A stretch of DNA of 64,000 nucleotides from Protopterus annectens (taxonomy: Eukaryota; Chordata; Ceratodontiformes; Protopteridae): assembly GCF_019279795.1 (NCBI RefSeq), contig NC_056726.1, positions 1,018,711,969 through 1,018,775,968 of the forward strand, written 5' to 3'. Shown here one piece after another: positions 34,166-45,069 of this stretch. The position numbers were made by a program, and so were the translations under genes. Positions within the stretch are counted from its first letter, which is position 1. Each line of letters opens with the position of its first letter. Under the pieces are notes generated by a model. That model did no database searches, was not told the DNA's origin, and was given only the letters and a program-made list of their open reading frames with translations.

Positions 34166-37040
34166 ATGCTGCTCAATGCTAGAAGTCTAAATTTCAAAAT
34201 GCACTTACTCGAGGCACTCCTTAAAATGGAGAACATCGATATCTGTGCAGTGACTGAGACCTGGTTCAAGGCTCCAGAGAGCACCCCTGCACTACCAGGC
34301 TATAACTCATACCACACTTTTCGGCCATCTAACCTGGACCAAAACACCAAAGGTGGGGGTGTGTCCATATTCATTAAGGATATCCACACCTCCAGGCTAG
34401 TTGCTCAGCATAATGCATCCGAGGTTATCCAAGTGCAACTAACTCTTGGCAAATCTGCAATCCAAATTGTAGCTTGCTACAGATCCCCCACCATGCCCCA
34501 GGATTCCCACTCCTCTTTTCTTGATGTACTGGAAAATATTAGGGTTCAACCAAACACCCTAATAATGGGCGACTTCAACTACCCCACCATTAACTGGGAA
34601 AACTACTCATGTACTAACTCCTTAGTGCAGCGCTTTCTGGAATTCATAAACTCCAATGCCCTAGATCAACTTATCCACACCCCCACCAGGGGCAACAATA
34701 TCCTAGACCTAGTCATTACCAACATGAGTGACCAGTGTTCCACACCTGAAGTCAACTCCTCGTTGGTCCGATCCAACCATAAGCTAATCACCCCCAATAT
34801 CCACATCCCACCCCCCATTAAGGAAACCACAGTAAGAAATTTCTCCAAAGCCAACTTCATGCTTCTTAAGACAGAAGTAGTGAACTTCATGATACCCATG
34901 CAGATGGACAATACAGTTACAACTGCTGAATCCTACACAAATGCACTCTATAAGCACCTACATGAGTGCATGGATCGTGCTATCCTAAACAGAACCAAGA
35001 CACTATCCTCCAAAAAAAGGAAGCCAATCTGGTGGTCCTCTGCCATAAACAAACTGTACAACAGAAGGAAGAAAATGTTGCAAAAGAGAGTAAAATCCCA
35101 TGAGTGGAGGAGCTCCCTGGTCAGCCTCAGTAAGAAGCTGAGATCCCTTATAAGATCTTCCAAAGCTAGCTACGAAAATAAAATTGCCACTAACTGCAGG
35201 GACAACCACAAAGCATTCTATAGCTAGGTCAAGAATATCAATGGCAACACCCAGATCTGCTCTGAGTTACAGCACAAAGGCATGAAAATTACAGAACCAA
35301 CTGATATTGCCAACATCCTGGCAGATAGGTTCAGTGCTAACTTTACCCCCCCCACCCCCTAAAGGGCCCATATCTATACAGGAAGAATGCAGAGTCCCTG
35401 TAATCACAACTACGCAGGTGAAAGCTGCAATCTCTAAAGCCAAAAACACAGCATCCATGGGACCAGACAACAACCCAGGCTGTGTTTTACATGAACTTCA
35501 GAATGAACTGGCTCCCCACTTAAGCACCATGTTCAATAATAGCCTCGCATCAGGCTTTGTGCCCACTGAATGGCACACAGCAACAGTTATCCCACTCCAC
35601 AAAGGGGGAACCACCACTGATCCCGGGTACTATAGACCTATTAGCCTGATGAGCCTGGTCTGCAAAGCCATGGAGCGTATCATCATAGGTTCATAGGTTC
35701 ATAGGTTCATACTAGGCTATCTGCCCTGGGGCAATTATAAGCCTAGCCCAATTCTGTATGGCTTACGCCACCCCTTGAACTCATAAACAAAGACATTGGT
35801 AACCTCCAAACTCTGGATCCCACCCAGTTCAGGTGAAAGGCAGATCATGCCTCCTGAGCCTGATCGACTTCTTTGAGGCAGTCACCAAAGCCGTAGATGA
35901 GGGTAAAGTGGTTCACACAGCCTATCTTGACCTCGCCAAGGCTTTCGACATCATCCCCCATTCTGGAATTATAGCTAAATCAATAAACTAGGCATAAATC
36001 CCTACGTCACAAGATGGGTTGCAAACTGGCTCACTGACAGAACCCACACTGTAAAAGTTGCAGACTCCAAATCTGACGTCAAACCAGTGACAAGTGGAGT
36101 ACCACAGGGTTCCATCCTGGGACCGCTCCTGTTTGGTATCTACTTCTCTGAAGTACAGGCTAACACAGAAGGCCTCTGGCTAACGAAGTTCGCAGGTGAC
36201 TGCAAACTAGGAGCCATAGTCAAGTCCCCAAATGATGTGAACGTCCTACAGAAGGGCCTCTCTGAGACAGATGCCTGGTGCCAGAGCCATGGCCTCAAAC
36301 TCAATGCCAAAAAGTGCAGTGTCATTCCCTTTGGTAAAAACTCTGTACCCATGAACTACCACATAGGCAGCAATCTACTTAACACCGAATGCGTGATAAG
36401 AGACCTTGGGACCCAGGTGGACAGTAGTCTCTCCTTTGATAGTCACATAGCTACAGTAGTCAGGAAGTCCTTCTACATGGCACACCTCATCATAAAAGGG
36501 TTCTCGTCCAGGAAAAAAGAGGTCATCGTTACCCTCTACTCATCACTCATTAGACCCATTATAGAGTACAACGCCCCTTTTGGAATGTACCTCACAAGAC
36601 AAGTGCAGCAGCTGGAAAGGCCACAGATGTACCTCACAAAGAGGATTACTGGACTCAAACAAATGCCCTACACTGACCGCCTCAAAAAATTCCAGCTTTA
36701 CTCCGTAGCATATCGCCTACTCAGAGGTGATCTCTGCCTAACATATAAAGCTATGTCAAACCCAGAGCTGTTGGACATGCTACACCTAAAGAAGTCCCAA
36801 TCCCTCCGAGCTACACACTCTAGGGACCTAAACCTTGTCACCACAATAAACAGGACATGCTGGAGGGATAGATTCCTGTCCCAGAGACTTCCCATACTCT
36901 GGAACAGGCTACCCATCTATGTCAAGCAAAGTTCTTCATTAGCACTCTTCAAGAAAAATCTTGATGAGTGGATGGAAAATAGGAAATACACCCCGGGGAT
37001 CACTTCTGTGTCTCTGCTCATCAGTGGCACAGGAAAATAA
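34166..37040 (+). pseudogene. LINE ORF2 of copy 8 (broken)
   Basis: The endonuclease is open for 353 codons (34166-35227): MLLNARSLNFKMHLLEALL, ICAVTETWFKAPE, GGGVSIFIKDIHTSRL, ACYRSPTMPQDSH, MGDFNYPTINWENYS. The last catalytic block reads RSNHKLI, with SDH changed to SNH. A TAG ends it in the linker (YS-stop). RT resumes at 35307-35696 and, after the 89-bp insertion and a deletion, at 36087-37040 with SGVPQGSILGPLLFGIYFSE, KFAGDCKLG (FADD changed to FAGD), HGLKLNAKKC and the C-terminus GITSVSLLISGTGK. Confidence 0.9.
35687..35775 (-). mobile_element. 89-bp CR1-like LINE 3'-end insertion
   Basis: Three AGGTTCAT units followed by ACTAGGCTATCTGCC and ending at GGCTTACGCCACCCC, the reverse complement of the family's last ~80 bp plus tail. 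It interrupts an RT codon run (CGTATCATCAT ... GGAACTCATAAAC in other copies). An extreme 5' truncation: only the 3' UTR end recognised by the RT was copied. Confidence 0.88.
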
Positions 37041-37131
37041 CTTTCTTGGGTTGCGTAAGCCAGGGAACTTGTTGGCTAGGCTTGCATAGGCCCTTGGGCC
37101 AATAGCCTAGTACCTGCCTATGAACCTATAA

Positions 37132-38343
37132 GTGCTTACATTTGCAGAGACTTTTTCAAAGTGTCAGGAATCTCTCTTTTGGGTGAGAGATCCCTTACAC
37201 AAGTTGGTATTCCACGAGAGCATTCAAAGGTCTTTCTTGACTTCCTCACACAGGATTGTTTTCATGGAATATCAGCTAGTCATCTCAGTTCAAAGACCTT
37301 TGCATCCACATAAAAATACAGCTTTGTTCAGATCTGTGTCTAAGGTTTTCCACTCAGAATTTGGTCACTGCGAGAGAATACCTCAGGATTTTGGGTCCCA
37401 TGACATCTATGATTCTCATGATACCCCCAGCAAGATTCCACATGAGAAAGATAAAGTGATATCTGAAATCTCTTATATCCCAACACGAACACCCTTTATC
37501 TTTTCAAATTCTAGTGCTGGGGTTTTCAGAAGAGAAATCTTTTGGTGGAGACAACAGATAACCTTAAATCCAGTTCTTCCCTTTTCTCACCATGCTCCAA
37601 AGCAGGTAGTCACCACAGACACTTCAGACTTGGGATGCAGTTTCAGGAGGGATAAAAATACAAGGGGTGTGGGACATGAAGGATAGATGCAAGCACATAA
37701 ATATCTTGGACATGCTTGCCCTGGTTAAGACATTCAAGTCTCTGAAACATCTTTGGCCCTTGGGACCTCTTCAAGGGGTTTTAGACAATACAACAGTCAG
37801 GTGGAAACATCAGCAAGGGAGGGGGAACCAGGCTGTACCTCCTTTGCAGACTAGCCATGTTAGCTTGGGATATAGCTTCACAACAGTCTCACACTACAGG
37901 CATCCTACATTCCATCTGAACAAAACTGTGTGAGAGACAAGCTGAGCAGTACCAGGGCAGATCCTCATGAATGGAAACTACATCAGGGGTCCTTCTAACA
38001 TTTGATACATCTGTGGGGAGTTCTTGAAGTAGACAAACCAAAAGAGTGGAGATACAAGCCAACAGCACAACTGTCGTGTCCAGTAGTACCTGAAGTAGAC
38101 CCTTTTGTCTCCTCTTTGAACAATCAACTGGCCAAATGCTGTTCCAGGACTGTATATGTAATACGGCCTGGAAGACTGATACCTTTTCCCTTCTTTGGAC
38201 AGGAATGTTCCTGTATACTTTTCCATCCTTTCCACTAATATCCAAGGTACATATGAAGATTCAGAAGGAATCCTCTAAATTCACTGTGGTGACTACCTTC
38301 TGGTCTTCGCAGCTGTCATTCTTCCTTCCCTTGGAAAATGACT
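37132..38343 (+). pseudogene. DIRS RT C-terminus and RNase H
   Basis: Continues the RT: LTFAETFSKCQESLFWVRD, then SFLTSSHRIVFMEYQLV. An RNase H follows: VVTTDTSDLGCSF (first catalytic Asp region), HINILDMLALVKTFKSLKHL (the ELLA helix) and DNTTVRWKHQQGRGN (the DN block). Next comes EVDPFVSSLNNQLAKCCSRT and FPPFP-like LFHPFPLISKV, as in DIRS and Ngaro-type proteins (VDLFASR.N.QL). Frameshifts near 37670 and 38240. Confidence 0.82.
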
Positions 38344-38344
38344 A

Positions 38345-38985
38345 GGGCAATTATCACAAGTCTTCCTGGATAATAGTGTCTTAATTCTGTTCAGGCACCT
38401 GTTTACTGAGGATGTGCAGCAGTTACTAATGGAGGCAAGGAAGCTGTTACTAGAAAATCCTGTATTAGCAAATGGAAAAGATTTTCTGGCTGGTGCCAGC
38501 AGCATAACCGGCACCCAGTCAGGGCTAGTTGTTCTCTGATTTTACACTATTTATGTGAGCTACTATCCTAAGGCCTTTCTTATTCGGGTATCAAAGTTAA
38601 TTTATCAGCCATTTCAGCATATCTGCCCACAGATCCTACACTTTCTAGGCAGTCTCATGTTAAAATGTGCTTCAAAGGGGTTTTGCATAAAAGACTTCCA
38701 AGGAAACTGGTGGCCCCTCCTAGGGATCTTAATTTTGAGTTAGAGAAACTAACACTTACTCAAAATGAATCTGTCTGACTTGAGGTTCTTAACATGGAAA
38801 ACAGTTTTACTGATTGCTCTGACCTCTGCAAGAAGAGTTGTAAGCTGTTATTGTGAGTGGGCACTACCTCATTTTCCATAGTGCCAGTGTTTCTTTGAGA
38901 ACTAATCCTTCTCTTATGCTTAAAGGGGTATCCAAGTTTACTTTTAAGCAAAGCTATCCATGTCCTCATTTTTTTTACTGACAAA
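38345..38985 (+). pseudogene. DIRS tyrosine recombinase, N-terminal part
   Basis: In broken frames: SCISKWKRFSGWCQQHNRHP (the core-binding domain start, YL.KW..F..WC), then GLSYSGIKVNLSAISAYLP, SHVKMCFKGVLHKRLPRK and PPRDLNFELEKLTL. These match the SAM-like N-terminal domain of DIRS recombinases. The catalytic part begins near LEVLNMENSFTD, where a Penelope element interrupts it. Confidence 0.8.
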
Positions 38986-39055
38986 AAACTGTAATAAATT
39001 GTACCAAATCAACCAAAAAAGATATAAAAAAGTCCTGGACGCCACGTAGGTTAAA

Positions 39056-39238
39056 ATATCTTTATAATGTTCACAAAATACAGAGGATGAGCGCTTTCGT
39101 CTAATGACTAGACTTCATCAGATAAAAGCACTGGTACAAATTACAACTTTTATACACCAATTCAAATCAAGTTAATTACACTCAATCAACTTTTAAAGAA
39201 ACATGTATATAACACTAATACTACCCTGAATAAATGAG
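39056..39238 (-). repeat. P1 terminal repeat, left copy
   Basis: Near-perfect inverted copy of 40947-41128: 39238 pairs with 40947, and about four differences are visible by eye (such as CTAATACTAC against the partner's GTATTAGGG). It corresponds to the pseudo-LTR of Penelope elements, and lies in the same orientation as the coding strand. Contains a hammerhead ribozyme core. Confidence 0.9.
39082..39128 (-). ncRNA. Hammerhead ribozyme core (P1 left repeat)
   Basis: On the minus strand: CTGATGA, stem II GTCTA/TAGAC with loop GTCAT, GAAA, then GCGCTC. All conserved core nucleotides are present. Stem III (AGC/GCT) has almost no loop, a minimal form that in Penelope elements is thought to work best as a dimer. 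Hammerheads are a known feature of Penelope terminal repeats; activity here is inferred. Confidence 0.8.
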
Positions 39239-39461
39239 ACTTGTATTGCTAATAAAACTTAATCATGTTTTTCTTATTTTTCTTGTAAACATTTCTTACA
39301 CAATAAAGTATCTTTATAAAATAACCAGAAGAATTTATATTTAATATTATAATCAATCAATTTTATGTATAAAAATATGTATGTTATATATATATAAATA
39401 TGTGAATGTATAAATGTTTTAATCATAAATTTATGTACATATATGTTTATATGTGTTTGGT

Positions 39462-39881
39462 TTAAACATTTTCTGCTTTTTTATACAATACAGGTTTTAT
39501 ACTAATATAGTCGTTTAAGCCAGGTGGGGTGTTTGATTTACACCTAAGCTGCCATAACAGTTCCTTGTGTAGCAAAACATTTTTTATATCACCCCCTCCC
39601 TTAGAAAAGTCCCTTTGAACTAGATCAATAATGCCAAATTTCAATCTTATAAATGTAAAAGGGCAAGTTACACTATGTACAAAGCACTAGTTTCTTTGTG
39701 AGTCCTGATGTCATATAAGTGTTCATAAATACGGTCCTTAAATGCCCTCTCAGTTTTACCTATGTAGTATGCACTACATGAAGTGCATAAGGCCATATAG
39801 ACCAACATTTTAGACTTACAACTACCTTTAATAAATCTCACCACACTTTTCAGGCTGTTGTTTAGTGTAACACTTGCCTCA

Positions 39882-39922
<41 letters not shown>

Positions 39923-40951
39923 AACACTACATGCTCCACAAGGATTAGTAGCCCTGTACTGAATAAATTACTTGTTTCCTTTTTCAAAAGTTCTCTTAAA
40001 ATTGTTTCCCACCTTGTATGTAAAAATAGGTTGCTCTCCCACTAACTTATGTATCTCCTTGTCAATTTTCATTAAATTCCAGTTGTTTTTGATAATATCT
40101 AAAAATGACTCTGATAACGTGTTGTACTGAGTTATACATGCTGCATTATATTTGTTCCTTTCCAGTTTGACAACTTGAGAGATCTGTAACGGTTGACCTA
40201 ATAAAGCTTTATATTTAGTACCCCAATTTTTTGTAACTTCTTTTAGAATTTCAGTGACCATTTCTAAGGGATATTCTCTTTCAATAAAACATTTACCTAG
40301 GAAATTCATTTCCCTTTCTAGATCACAAAAGTCAGAAGTCATCCTGGCTATCCTAACTGCTTGACCTTTGATCAAGCTTTTCTTTTGTGCTAACGGGTGA
40401 TGACTACCGTAGTGTAAAAAACTGTTGCACCAAGTAGGTTTCCTGTAAATGTTTGATTTAAAATGTGTAGGGGTCTTAGAAATAGTAACATCCAAATAGT
40501 TAATACTATATTCATGGTGTGAGTGTGTAAAAGAGAAAAAATGTGTACATGAATTTATATATTCCATAAAAAGATTAAGTTCTTCCTTAGATCCACCCCA
40601 TAACACAAAAATATCGTCCAGAAATCTCAAGTATAGTTTAATATGATTGTAAAAAACAGAGGGAAAGACAAATTTGTTCTCCCATTCTAGTAATACTATG
40701 TTAGCGTATGTGGGAGCACAAGCGGCTCCCATTGCAATACCGCTAATCTGTTGGTAAAACTCACCTTGAAAGTGAATGTAGTTAGAATCCAATATTATCT
40801 CAACTAGTTCTAACACCAAAAGAATACTGTCCCTAGTTAGGGTAGAGTGTTTAAAAATACAATCACTAAAGTATTCAAATCCTTCTTTTCTAGGAATACA
40901 AGTAAACAAATCCTTCACGTCAATGGTGAGGAAGATACAATCCATACTCAT
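39462..40951 (-). pseudogene. Penelope RT and GIY-YIG endonuclease (N-terminus missing)
   Basis: The longest stretch (327 codons, 40951 to 39968) has DVKDLFTCIPRKEG (motif A), ISGIAMGAACAPTYANIVLL (motif B), YLRFLDDIFVLWGG (motif C, LDDI), then INYLDVTISKTPTHF and IYRKPTWCNSFLHYGSHHP, the Penelope YRKPT block. After a stop come NPCGACSVC (CxxCxxC) with a (TA)n inside, then MALCTSCSAYYIGKTERAF and KDRIYEH (GIY-YIG, written YYIG here). The end is ELLWQLRCKSNTPPGLND. The initial methionine lies in the terminal repeat, so it is not the native start. Confidence 0.9.
39883..39917. repeat. (TA)n microsatellite inside P1
   Basis: About 17 TA units between the CxxCxxC motif and the GIY-YIG domain of the Penelope coding region. 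Confidence 0.95.
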
Positions 40952-41128
40952 TTATTCAGGGTAGTATTAGGGTTATATACATGTTTCTTTAAAAGTTGAT
41001 TGAGTGTAATTAACTTGATTTGAATTGGTGTATAAAAGTTGTAATTTGTACCAGTGCTTTTATCTGATGAAGTCTAGTCATTAGACGAAAGCGCTCATCC
41101 TCTGTGTTTTGTGAACATTATAAAGATT
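40947..41128 (+). repeat. P1 terminal repeat, right copy (inverted)
   Basis: CTCATTTATTCAGGGTAGTA opens it, the inverted copy of the left repeat's end. It is opposite in orientation to the coding strand and abuts the truncated RT directly. Confidence 0.9.
41055..41100 (+). ncRNA. Hammerhead ribozyme core (P1 right repeat)
   Basis: CTGATGA at 41064-41070, stem II GTCTA/TAGAC, GAAA at 41087-41090 and GCGCTC at 41091-41096. Identical to the left copy in all core positions. The expected cleavage site is after GCGCTC, with weak stem I pairing (AT with AT). Confidence 0.8.
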
Positions 41129-41570
41129 TTCTTTACTGGACCTAAAAACAAGAGAGAAAGGATACTCCATACCTTGGCTGCCCACAGACAACACAGGTAT
41201 GTCCATGACAGAATTAAATTTTCTAGATCTTCAGATTAATTGTTTATTTATTGTGAAGGTAAGAAGGGACAACCTGTGTCAAAACAGACTATTTCCAAAT
41301 GGTCATCTAAGGCTATTACATTTTGTTAGACACACCATAAGAAGTCTATTTCAGGCAGGGTCAAAGCCTTCTCTGCTAGGCCTTGGCCTGATGTATTATC
41401 TTTTGGAAAGGATTAGATTTTAGAAATATTCTAGAAGCTGCTACCTTTCTGTACATAATTTTACAAAGCACTTTAAAATGGATTCTTTCTCTAGGTCTGG
41501 ATCAGACTTTGCTAGGACCATTCTCCAGGGGTTCCTGGACTATTCTTCCCCCTTCCAAATGCAGTGAGCT
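41129..41570 (+). pseudogene. DIRS tyrosine recombinase, C-terminal part
   Basis: Resumes after P1 with FTGPKNKREKGYSIPWLP and NFLDLQINCLFI, then frames reading SKAFSARPWPDVLSFGKD and ILEAATFLSVHNFTKHF, followed by GSDFARTIL. The last block parallels the DIRS ending (I..AA.W.S...F..HY, then FGR.VL). The His of the usual HxxR box is not evident, and frames are broken. Confidence 0.65.
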
Positions 41571-41879
41571 GGGGTAAAGCTACTGCAGCCGTGGTCAACA
41601 TGGTGAACATGGTGCAGTTGTATCAGTAAACTTAACGGTAGATGTTCAAATGATCACTGTTGCAGTAGCCACTCCCTCCCTCCATCCCCTTTTTTTGGTG
41701 TGTTTCTTTATGTCAGGGTGTAGATATTTCTTTTCATTTGCCCCCAGCATTGCCCTTTCAGGGCTCAGCCTCCCAATCTCTGTTTGCAGGAAAGGTCTGA
41801 TGTGCTCCACACCTAAACCTGTCTGTAATCAGCTTAGTTTGAGTTGCTTGACTGTTTGTGAAGGTACCCTGAAGCTTTT

Positions 41880-41960
41880 TAAGATGGTCATCCATTATAT
41901 CCTTGACAGTATACAACCCATATAACTAAGGCTACTGCAGCAGTGATTTGTTCCCTTTTG
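41880..41960 (-). repeat. DIRS right terminal repeat
   Basis: Read on the minus strand: CACTGCTGCAGTAGCCTTAG, TATGGG and CAAGGATATA, as at 21672-21730. A related CGGCTGCAGTAGCTTTACC lies at 41575-41610, perhaps the internal complementary region of the element. Confidence 0.6.
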
Positions 41961-43970
41961 CACTGTGGAAACTTCTAAAGATAGAACATTATACCAAGGA
42001 ATCTCAGAATTTATCTGTCTTCTATGGAAGGCATTTGCACAATGTTTGAATACACAATGACCTACAGGTCTTTAATAAAACACAGAGGTCAAGAATGTAG
42101 ACTACACAAGCTGTACATTTGTGAGTCATTGTCAAGGAAAATCTGCATATCCATTATAATGCTTTAATAGAAGATGCCTGCCAACATATGTGCAGAGATT
42201 TTTTTTAATTTTGTCATGGTCTGTGTGCTTGAGACCACCATATGCAGCTTCTTCTAGATCTATGCACTGTAGTTTATACCTAATTCAAACTTGCCCCTAA
42301 ATTAAACAGATAGCAGGTTTTCTAATAAGTTAAAGCACAATTACATTTTGTTTAGTATTATATTATTAAGCAATAATCCATGTCTGGTTGTGGGTATTAC
42401 AAGAACAAAGACTTTGTGATTAAACAAAGTCAACCCTGGGTAAATCCTATGATACCCTCACCTAGGAGTACATTATTGCTGTTATACAATGGCATCATGT
42501 AAGAAAGAAATTGCTTGCATTTCTTAAATAATCTCATTGTATAATGGCACACCACACGCTGGTTTGCATACTGATGTACAGTGCATGCATACGTATTTCT
42601 GTACATTTTCACAGAACATTAGTGCAGTGTTGGATAAGTGTCTCAGAAGGGAGTGGATCATCTGTCACTCACTGTCTTGCTGTATCTCATTTTTTTTCAC
42701 CTTGAGAAATTTTACCCGCTTGTGGTTTTGAAGAAATGAAGCTTAGCATTATTGCCTGACAAAAATTGTCAAGTATCGACAGGAAAATCATAACTTTTAC
42801 TTTGGACGATGTAAGAAAAATCGGGGGCGTTCTTCAAAAGTTTAAAGATATTGTTGCTGCAATATGATCAGTCAATAAACATATTTTTCATTAGTAGAAT
42901 GAAATGAGTGCATTATCTCAGAACTGGTCTGTGTGAGATTTGCTCCTATACCCGACAGCCATAAAGCCGCTTTCACTCGGATATGACCCGCTCATTTCCT
43001 TTCTTGTGAATTTCACCCAGGATGAGGGTAATGTCTGCCCAGAGGGGCCACCATTCAGGCAACCATGAGGGTATTTTATGACTTCACCAGCATTCTGGCA
43101 GTGAGGGCATTTATAAAAGCCTAATCCTCACCCTTCGGAGTTTGTGTGATCAGCTTTACTGTGAAGGCCTATAATGCTGTCCTCAAGTGAGTTCATTTTT
43201 CTGTGTACTGCCAGTGAATTCTACCACCAGGTCATGGCTTAATGATCCGAATGCCCATCCCAGGCCACACTTTTGCATCCCCACCCACGAGGCATTGTAG
43301 CAGTGTGCAGGCAACTCTGCAACCCCTCCATCCACAGATGGCATGTTCCTCCTCCACTGCAAGCCCCGTCAAGTGCCAAAGGTTTTAATCGACTTGTGTC
43401 ACCTGGCCATAATCAGGTCTTTAAGCTTCAAAGCCGCCAGAGGTGACCTTGCATTATTTAATATGTCTGTACCAGTATACTTTCAAGAGTTAATATGGGG
43501 AAAGAGCTTTACATCTTCAGATAACATCTATACAGTCATGACTGTATTTTTTTTGTGCAGATGTTTCTGTGTTTTTCATCATTTCTGTGGTTGGGTCCTA
43601 CTTGCAGCTGTTGCAGGTCTTTAAAGTTTTGTTTACTTTTAGTAAATAATGGCACAGATTCAGTAATATCCCATAATAGTTCTTGAATAAATTATTAATG
43701 GTGCAGTATGCTATATATTAATACCACAGCATTGATAATCCAGTGAAACAGGTATGTGATACAGGTGTATAGATGTGACTTAAATTGAACTGATCATGAA
43801 AAATATCATGCAATGTTCACAGTCACAGCTCCTAGCCCATATTCTCAACTCTCAGCCTCAAAATATTCTCATATTCTCAACTCTCAGCCTCAAAATATTC
43901 TCATCACTGGATTCTCTTGTCCCAGTGTCTGCAGTTTTCAATCAGATGCTGCCTTATGTAGAAATGAAAA
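41961..43970. other. No recognisable gene
   Basis: Around 42350-42560 there is a palindromic segment related to the element at 2830-3000 (GTGATTAAAC, GGGTAAATC) with ATTGCTGTTATACAATGG mirrored by CCATTATACAATG-type sequence. 42900-43640 is more GC-rich and looks non-repetitive, with a TATAAA at 43112, but shows no exon or promoter support. A 31-bp direct duplication (ATTCTCAACTCTCAGCCTCA) lies at 43841-43903. Confidence 0.4.
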
Positions 43971-43976
43971 TGAGAG

Positions 43977-44838
43977 ATTCTGCTAATGATATCGGAGATG
44001 ATGTGTACTATGCAATCCTATTCTGCCAATGATATCGGAGATGATGTGTACTATGCAATGCTATTCTGATAATGATATCAGAGATGATGTGTACAATGCA
44101 ATGCTATTCTGCTAATGATATCAGAGATGATGTGTACTATGCAATGCTATTCTGCCAATGATATCGGAGATGATGTGTACTATGCAATGCTATTCTGCCA
44201 ATGATTTCGGAGATGATGTGTACTATGCAATGCTATTCTGCCAATGATATCTGAGATGATGTGTACTATGCAATGCTATTCTGCCAATGATATCGGAGAT
44301 GATGTGTACTATGCAATGCTATTCTACCAATGATATGGGAGATGATGTGTACTATGCAATGCTACTCTGCCAATGATATCGGAGATTATGTGTACTATGC
44401 AATGCTATTCTGCCAATGATATCGGAGATGATGTGTACTATGCAATGCTATTCTGCCAATGATATCGGAGATGATGTGTACTATGCAATGCTTTTCTGCT
44501 AATGATATCGGAGATGATGTGTACAATGCAATGCTATTCTGCCAATGATATCAGAGATGATGTGTACTATGCAATGCTATTCTGCCAATGATATCGGAGA
44601 TGATGTGTACTATGCAATGCTATTCTGCCAATGATATCAGAGATGATGTGTACTATGCAATGCTATTCTGCCAATGATATCGGAGATGATGTGTACTATG
44701 CAATCCTATTCTGCCAATGATATCGGAGATGATGTGTACTATGCAATGCTATTCTGCTAATGATATCGGAGATGATGTGTACTATGCAATGCTATTCTGC
44801 CAATGATATCGGAGATGATGTGTACTATGCAATGCTAC
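43977..44838. repeat. 43-bp minisatellite, about 20 copies
   Basis: Unit boundaries such as TTCTGCC at 44021 and TTCTGAT at 44064 give a period of 43 bp. The unit includes AATGATATCGGAGATGATGT and GTACTATGCAATGCTA. Units differ at few positions (GCC/GCT/GAT, CGG/CAG), so the array is homogeneous and probably recent. 43 is not a multiple of three, so it does not encode a protein repeat. Confidence 0.95.
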
Positions 44839-45069
44839 CAAATTTAGAGGCCCCAGCATTTAGTGGTGTTGAAATGAGAACTTGGTTTGTAATAAAAGCT
44901 ATCAGGACCAGAACAGAACCATGTCAGTGGTTATTTCTAATAACTGTGAACTCTTCTTTCTTGGAGTTCTCACACAGTACATCTGCATAGCACATCCTAC
45001 TATACCTTGAAATATGTTTCATGATTTGTGGAGATTGAACTGAATATATTTCAACTATAGAAAATGATA

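Larger units (their letters stand above)
33556..37129 (+). mobile_element. CR1-like LINE copy 8 (5' truncated)
   Basis: Begins inside ORF1 just before the esterase (NTLLIGDSIVRHTDVPLTRL) and ends CCTATGAACCTATAAG. It splits the DIRS RT: GINSF... before, AETFSKCQESLF after. It contains an 89-bp minus-strand LINE 3' end at 35687-35775. Confidence 0.92.
38988..41128 (-). mobile_element. Penelope-like element P1 with inverted terminal repeats
   Basis: Minus-strand order: inverted terminal repeat (right), RT, CxxCxxC, GIY-YIG endonuclease, terminal repeat (left), tail. RT lacks its N-terminal third and begins at the right repeat, so this is a 5'-truncated copy with an inverted copy of its own 3' repeat at the 5' end. 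The flanks TACTGACAAAAAAC (left) and TTACTGGACCTAAAAAC (right) look like a diverged target duplication of about 15 bp. It splits the DIRS recombinase. Confidence 0.9.
21660..41960 (+). mobile_element. DIRS-type retrotransposon, split by nested insertions
   Basis: Pieces in one orientation and in family order: left terminal repeat (21660-21740), gag-like ORF1 (to 23703), RT (33003-33560), RT/RNase H (37132-38343), tyrosine recombinase (38345-38985 and 41130-41570), inverted right terminal repeat (41880-41960). DIRS elements copy through a reverse transcriptase and integrate with a tyrosine recombinase instead of an integrase, which fits inverted rather than direct repeats. Inserted material makes up most of the 20 kb. 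That all pieces belong to one insertion is inference; two overlapping copies cannot be excluded for the 23703-33003 gap. Confidence 0.7.

Noticed and set aside
39883..39917. Frameshifting site in the Penelope coding region
   Set aside because: The (TA)n tract simply expands in a decayed copy, and a nearby stop already ends the frame.
41650..41925. 91-codon open frame near the DIRS right end
   Set aside because: No DIRS or host protein motif; it overlaps the terminal-repeat region.
43080..43640. Possible promoter and first exon (TATAAA at 43112, 93-codon open frame at 43343)
   Set aside because: The frame has no known motif, no splice signals were convincing, and a single TATAAA is not evidence.
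43977..44838. Regular repeats resembling a CRISPR array
   Set aside because: The units are contiguous with no unique spacers, the period is constant at 43 bp, and the context is a eukaryotic genome. It is a minisatellite.
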